From IMG/VR virus record IMGVR_UViG_3300017967_000239, positions 1 through 22,385 of that record: DNA of 22,385 bases; one strand, given 5' to 3'. Below the pieces are notes generated by a model. That model saw only the letters and a program-made list of their open reading frames with translations. It searched no databases and was not told the origin of the DNA. Source of the stretch: a virus. Below are positions 20,317 through 22,385 of this stretch, in pieces. The stretch's first letter is position 1; each line of letters starts with the position of its first letter. The position numbers were made by a program, and so were the translations under genes.

Positions 20317-22385
20317 ATGGCATATACTATTAATTACACGGATATAACTAACAAAGGTAGTATTGTTATCGAAGATAACACCGTTGATACTACTACCTCG
20401 TTAAGTATTCCAGGAAGATTTACTACTGACTACGGAACACTTATTGGTCAAAACTTTTTACAGTTATTAGAAAATTTTGCAAACAATAATGCACCAGCAA
20501 GACCTATTGAAGGTCAGTTATGGTATGATACTTCAATTGGTGTTAATCTACTTAAACTTTATGACGGAACTAACTGGATTGAAGCCGGCGGATTAAAACG
20601 TGGAGAGTCTGCACCAGATGTAGCAAATAGTGTTGCAGGAGATCTTTGGGCAGATACGGATAATCAACAGTTATACTTGTTTACAGGATCGGGTTGGATA
20701 CTTGTTGGTCCAGAATTCAGTGACGGACTTGCGGCAGGTGTAAGACCAACTACATTAACTGGTACAGATAACATTAACTATACTGCACTTCAAGTTGAAA
20801 TAGGTGGTAAAGTTCTTGCAATTTACGCAACCAGTGCCTTTACACCTAAGTCAACTATTACAGGTTTCTCAACAATCAAACCTGGATTTAATATGAGCAG
20901 TGCAGATATTACAGGCTCAGGAGTTTCAAAATATTATGGTGTTGCAGAAAAAGCAGAAGCATTAATTATTCCTGGAGAATCAGAACCAGTAGCGGCATCA
21001 AATTTTTTAAGAGGTGACAAAGCCTCGGTTTCAAATCAATCACTAACAGTTAGAAATAACTCAGGTGTTTCAATTGGTAGTGACGCAACTCTTCAAATTG
21101 GTATTGAAGGACAGAATGCAATTATTTCTAACAATACGTCAGGTGCTAACATTGACTTGCGTGTTAATAACGCAGGTAATTTACAACCTGTATTAAGAAT
21201 TGATTCTACACAGAAAGTTGGTATTAATAACTTATCGCCTGCAGAAGCATTAGATGTCACAGGTAATGCAATTATTTCAAATAATCTTGTTGTTAACGGA
21301 ATTGCAGAAGCAGTTAATGTTGGAACAGGAGCCATTACAACAAGTGGTGGGTTAGGTGTTGCTAAGAGTGCAAGAATCGGAAATCAGTTAGAAGTAAATG
21401 GTAATACTACTTTTGGTGGAACTATACTTCCAGATACAACAAATGCTATCAACATAGGTTCTTCAGATTTTAAATTTGCAGAAATTAATGCAAACACAGT
21501 AAGAGCAAACTTAGTAGGTAATGTAACAGGAACAGTTACAGGGCGTTCAGGTAGTTCAGATAAACTTGCAAGTAGAACAACATTTAAAGTTAGAGGTGAT
21601 GTAACAGCACCGGATATAATTTATGACGGTCAGTATACTGCACCAGGAGAAACCACTCTTGTTAAAGAATTTGATATTAGTATTAATAACACTTTTATTA
21701 CAAATAAACAAGATGTTCCAACATCAAGATTTGATGACGAGTTATTAATTAATAGAGTTAATGACCAAAATGGAAGCGGAACAGGTATTAAGAAAATATC
21801 AAGAAGCAACTTATTTTCTGCATTACCAGTTAATCCTGTAGGAATTATTACACCTTATGCAGGTGCTTTAACAGAGGCAACATTACAAACACTTGAATTA
21901 GCAGGATGGTTACCTTGTGATGGTAGAGAAGTTTTTATTGTTGATTGGACTGATTTACACGGAGTAATTGGAACAAGATATAAAGCAAATCCTACAATTG
22001 GTAAATTTGCGTTACCAGATTTAAGAGGAAGATTCCCACTTGGTATGGACAATATGGGAACTATCCAAGGATCAGCAAACAGAGTTACAAACGAAAATGC
22101 CGATGTACTTGGCGGTACAGCAGGTGTTGATAAAAAACCAATCAATGTTGAAAACTTACCAGAACACGAACACGATTTACGTGGTCCAAGTGGAACACAG
22201 TATTATGCAACACGTGATGTTCAAGGTGATCCAATTGATGCAGATGCTACAGTTTCAGATGCACCAACAGGCACTAATGCAGGACAGAAGTTTCCATTCT
22301 CAGGTGGTGTTGTAAGTAATACACAAGTAGGTCAAGACTTTAATGTAATGAACCCATACTTGGCTGTTAATTACATAATTTACGC
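20317..22385 (+). CDS. Tail fibre protein with C-terminal phage tail-collar domain (3'-truncated)
   Basis: The frame is open for 689 codons to the window end. The N-terminus (MAYTINYTDITNKGSIVIED) is followed by two tandem modules, GQLWYDTS..LYDGTNW (from residue 66) and GDLWADTD..LFTGSGW (from 108), of a type I associate with tail-fibre-like proteins of marine T4-like phages. Residues about 230-420 are short repetitive strands (NAIISNN, LEVNGNTTFGG, NIGSSDFKF, NLVGNVTGTVTG), expected for a trimeric fibrous shaft. The C-terminus is a classical tail-collar domain: PVGIITPYAGAL (507-518), GWLPCDGREV, LPDLRGRFPLGMDN (566-579), then NVENLPEHEHD (610-620) with an H-x-H pair, and MNPYLAVNYIIY (678-689), the usual end of the family, so the stop should be very close. 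T4 gp12 short tail fibres share this domain and bind zinc through H-x-H. Position after the baseplate genes fits a gp12-like receptor-binding role; orthology to gp12 is inferred. Confidence 0.9.
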   Translation, partial: MAYTINYTDITNKGSIVIEDNTVDTTTSLSIPGRFTTDYGTLIGQNFLQLLENFANNNAPARPIEGQLWYDTSIGVNLLKLYDGTNWIEAGGLKRGESAPDVANSVAGDLWADTDNQQLYLFTGSGWILVGPEFSDGLAAGVRPTTLTGTDNINYTALQVEIGGKVLAIYATSAFTPKSTITGFSTIKPGFNMSSADITGSGVSKYYGVAEKAEALIIPGESEPVAASNFLRGDKASVSNQSLTVRNNSGVSIGSDATLQIGIEGQNAIISNNTSGANIDLRVNNAGNLQPVLRIDSTQKVGINNLSPAEALDVTGNAIISNNLVVNGIAEAVNVGTGAITTSGGLGVAKSARIGNQLEVNGNTTFGGTILPDTTNAINIGSSDFKFAEINANTVRANLVGNVTGTVTGRSGSSDKLASRTTFKVRGDVTAPDIIYDGQYTAPGETTLVKEFDISINNTFITNKQDVPTSRFDDELLINRVNDQNGSGTGIKKISRSNLFSALPVNPVGIITPYAGALTEATLQTLELAGWLPCDGREVFIVDWTDLHGVIGTRYKANPTIGKFALPDLRGRFPLGMDNMGTIQGSANRVTNENADVLGGTAGVDKKPINVENLPEHEHDLRGPSGTQYYATRDVQGDPIDADATVSDAPTGTNAGQKFPFSGGVVSNTQVGQDFNVMNPYLAVNYIIY
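20356..20397 (+). repeat. Nested inverted repeats early in the collar fibre gene
   Basis: A perfect 7-bp stem TGTTATC / GATAACA (20364-20370 and 20374-20380) around a GAA triloop is flanked by a second perfect 7-bp pair GGTAGTA / TACTACC (20356-20362 and 20391-20397). In mRNA this could form a two-step hairpin about 40 bases after the start codon. Its role is unknown and it may be chance. Confidence 0.45.

Noticed and set aside
21115-21278. 14-base direct repeat AATGCAATTATTTC (21115-21128 and 21265-21278)
   Set aside because: It encodes the same NAIIS string in a repetitive fibre shaft and is explained by protein repeats, not by a mobile element.
22040-22315. 91-codon + strand frame inside the collar domain
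   Set aside because: The Gln/Met-rich translation is a frame-shifted reading of the conserved collar domain.

Overview
The window is a co-directional (+ strand) stretch of the late structural region of a T4-like, contractile-tailed phage (Caudoviricetes, myovirus morphology). It holds baseplate and tail-fibre genes and nothing that looks like host DNA. The DNA is AT-rich and the codons follow suit (TTA, AGA, AAT, ATT, GAA dominate). Adjacency of genes 25 and 6, a giant structural gene after gene 6, and a collar-type fibre gene with tandem LW-D-T modules resemble marine T4-like phages of cyanobacteria or SAR11 bacteria more than enteric T4. The host is an inference and cannot be read from the sequence.

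Layout: (1) 1-803, the C-terminal part of a gp5/VgrG-like baseplate hub spike, cut by the window start. (2) 822-1268, gp25 baseplate wedge/sheath-initiator protein. (3) 1325-4771, an enlarged gp6-like wedge protein of 1148 aa. (4) 4771-19677, one uninterrupted 4968-codon gene that fills two thirds of the window and encodes a giant multidomain virion protein. (5) 19698-20312, a 204-aa protein of unknown fold. (6) 20317 to the window end, a fibre with a phage tail-collar domain, cut a few codons at most from its probable stop. No tRNA, CRISPR, insertion sequence, intron or homing endonuclease was seen, and no gap exceeds 60 bp.

The genes are packed like an operon. Three junctions carry a T4-late-type (T/A)ATAAATA box just after or across the upstream stop codon (809, 1297, 19673). 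The other two are a TAATG stop/start overlap (4769-4773) and a 4-bp gap with a strong GAGGGG Shine-Dalgarno (20304-20309). Together the products should form the baseplate: the hub spike (gp5), the wedge core and sheath platform (gp25, gp6), peripheral or wedge structure (giant protein and its small neighbour), and a receptor-contacting fibre (collar protein).

The most interesting object is the giant protein. Reading it by eye, I see a degenerate cupredoxin-like domain, four copies of a carbohydrate-binding-module-like motif, seven FG-GAP-like blades consistent with an integrin-alpha-type beta-propeller, an insertion of about 530 residues inside blade 2 that itself contains an internal duplication, four GSGY-type repeats, and a C-terminal train of short beta modules. 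It sits where T4 carries genes 7 to 11, none of which I recognise here.
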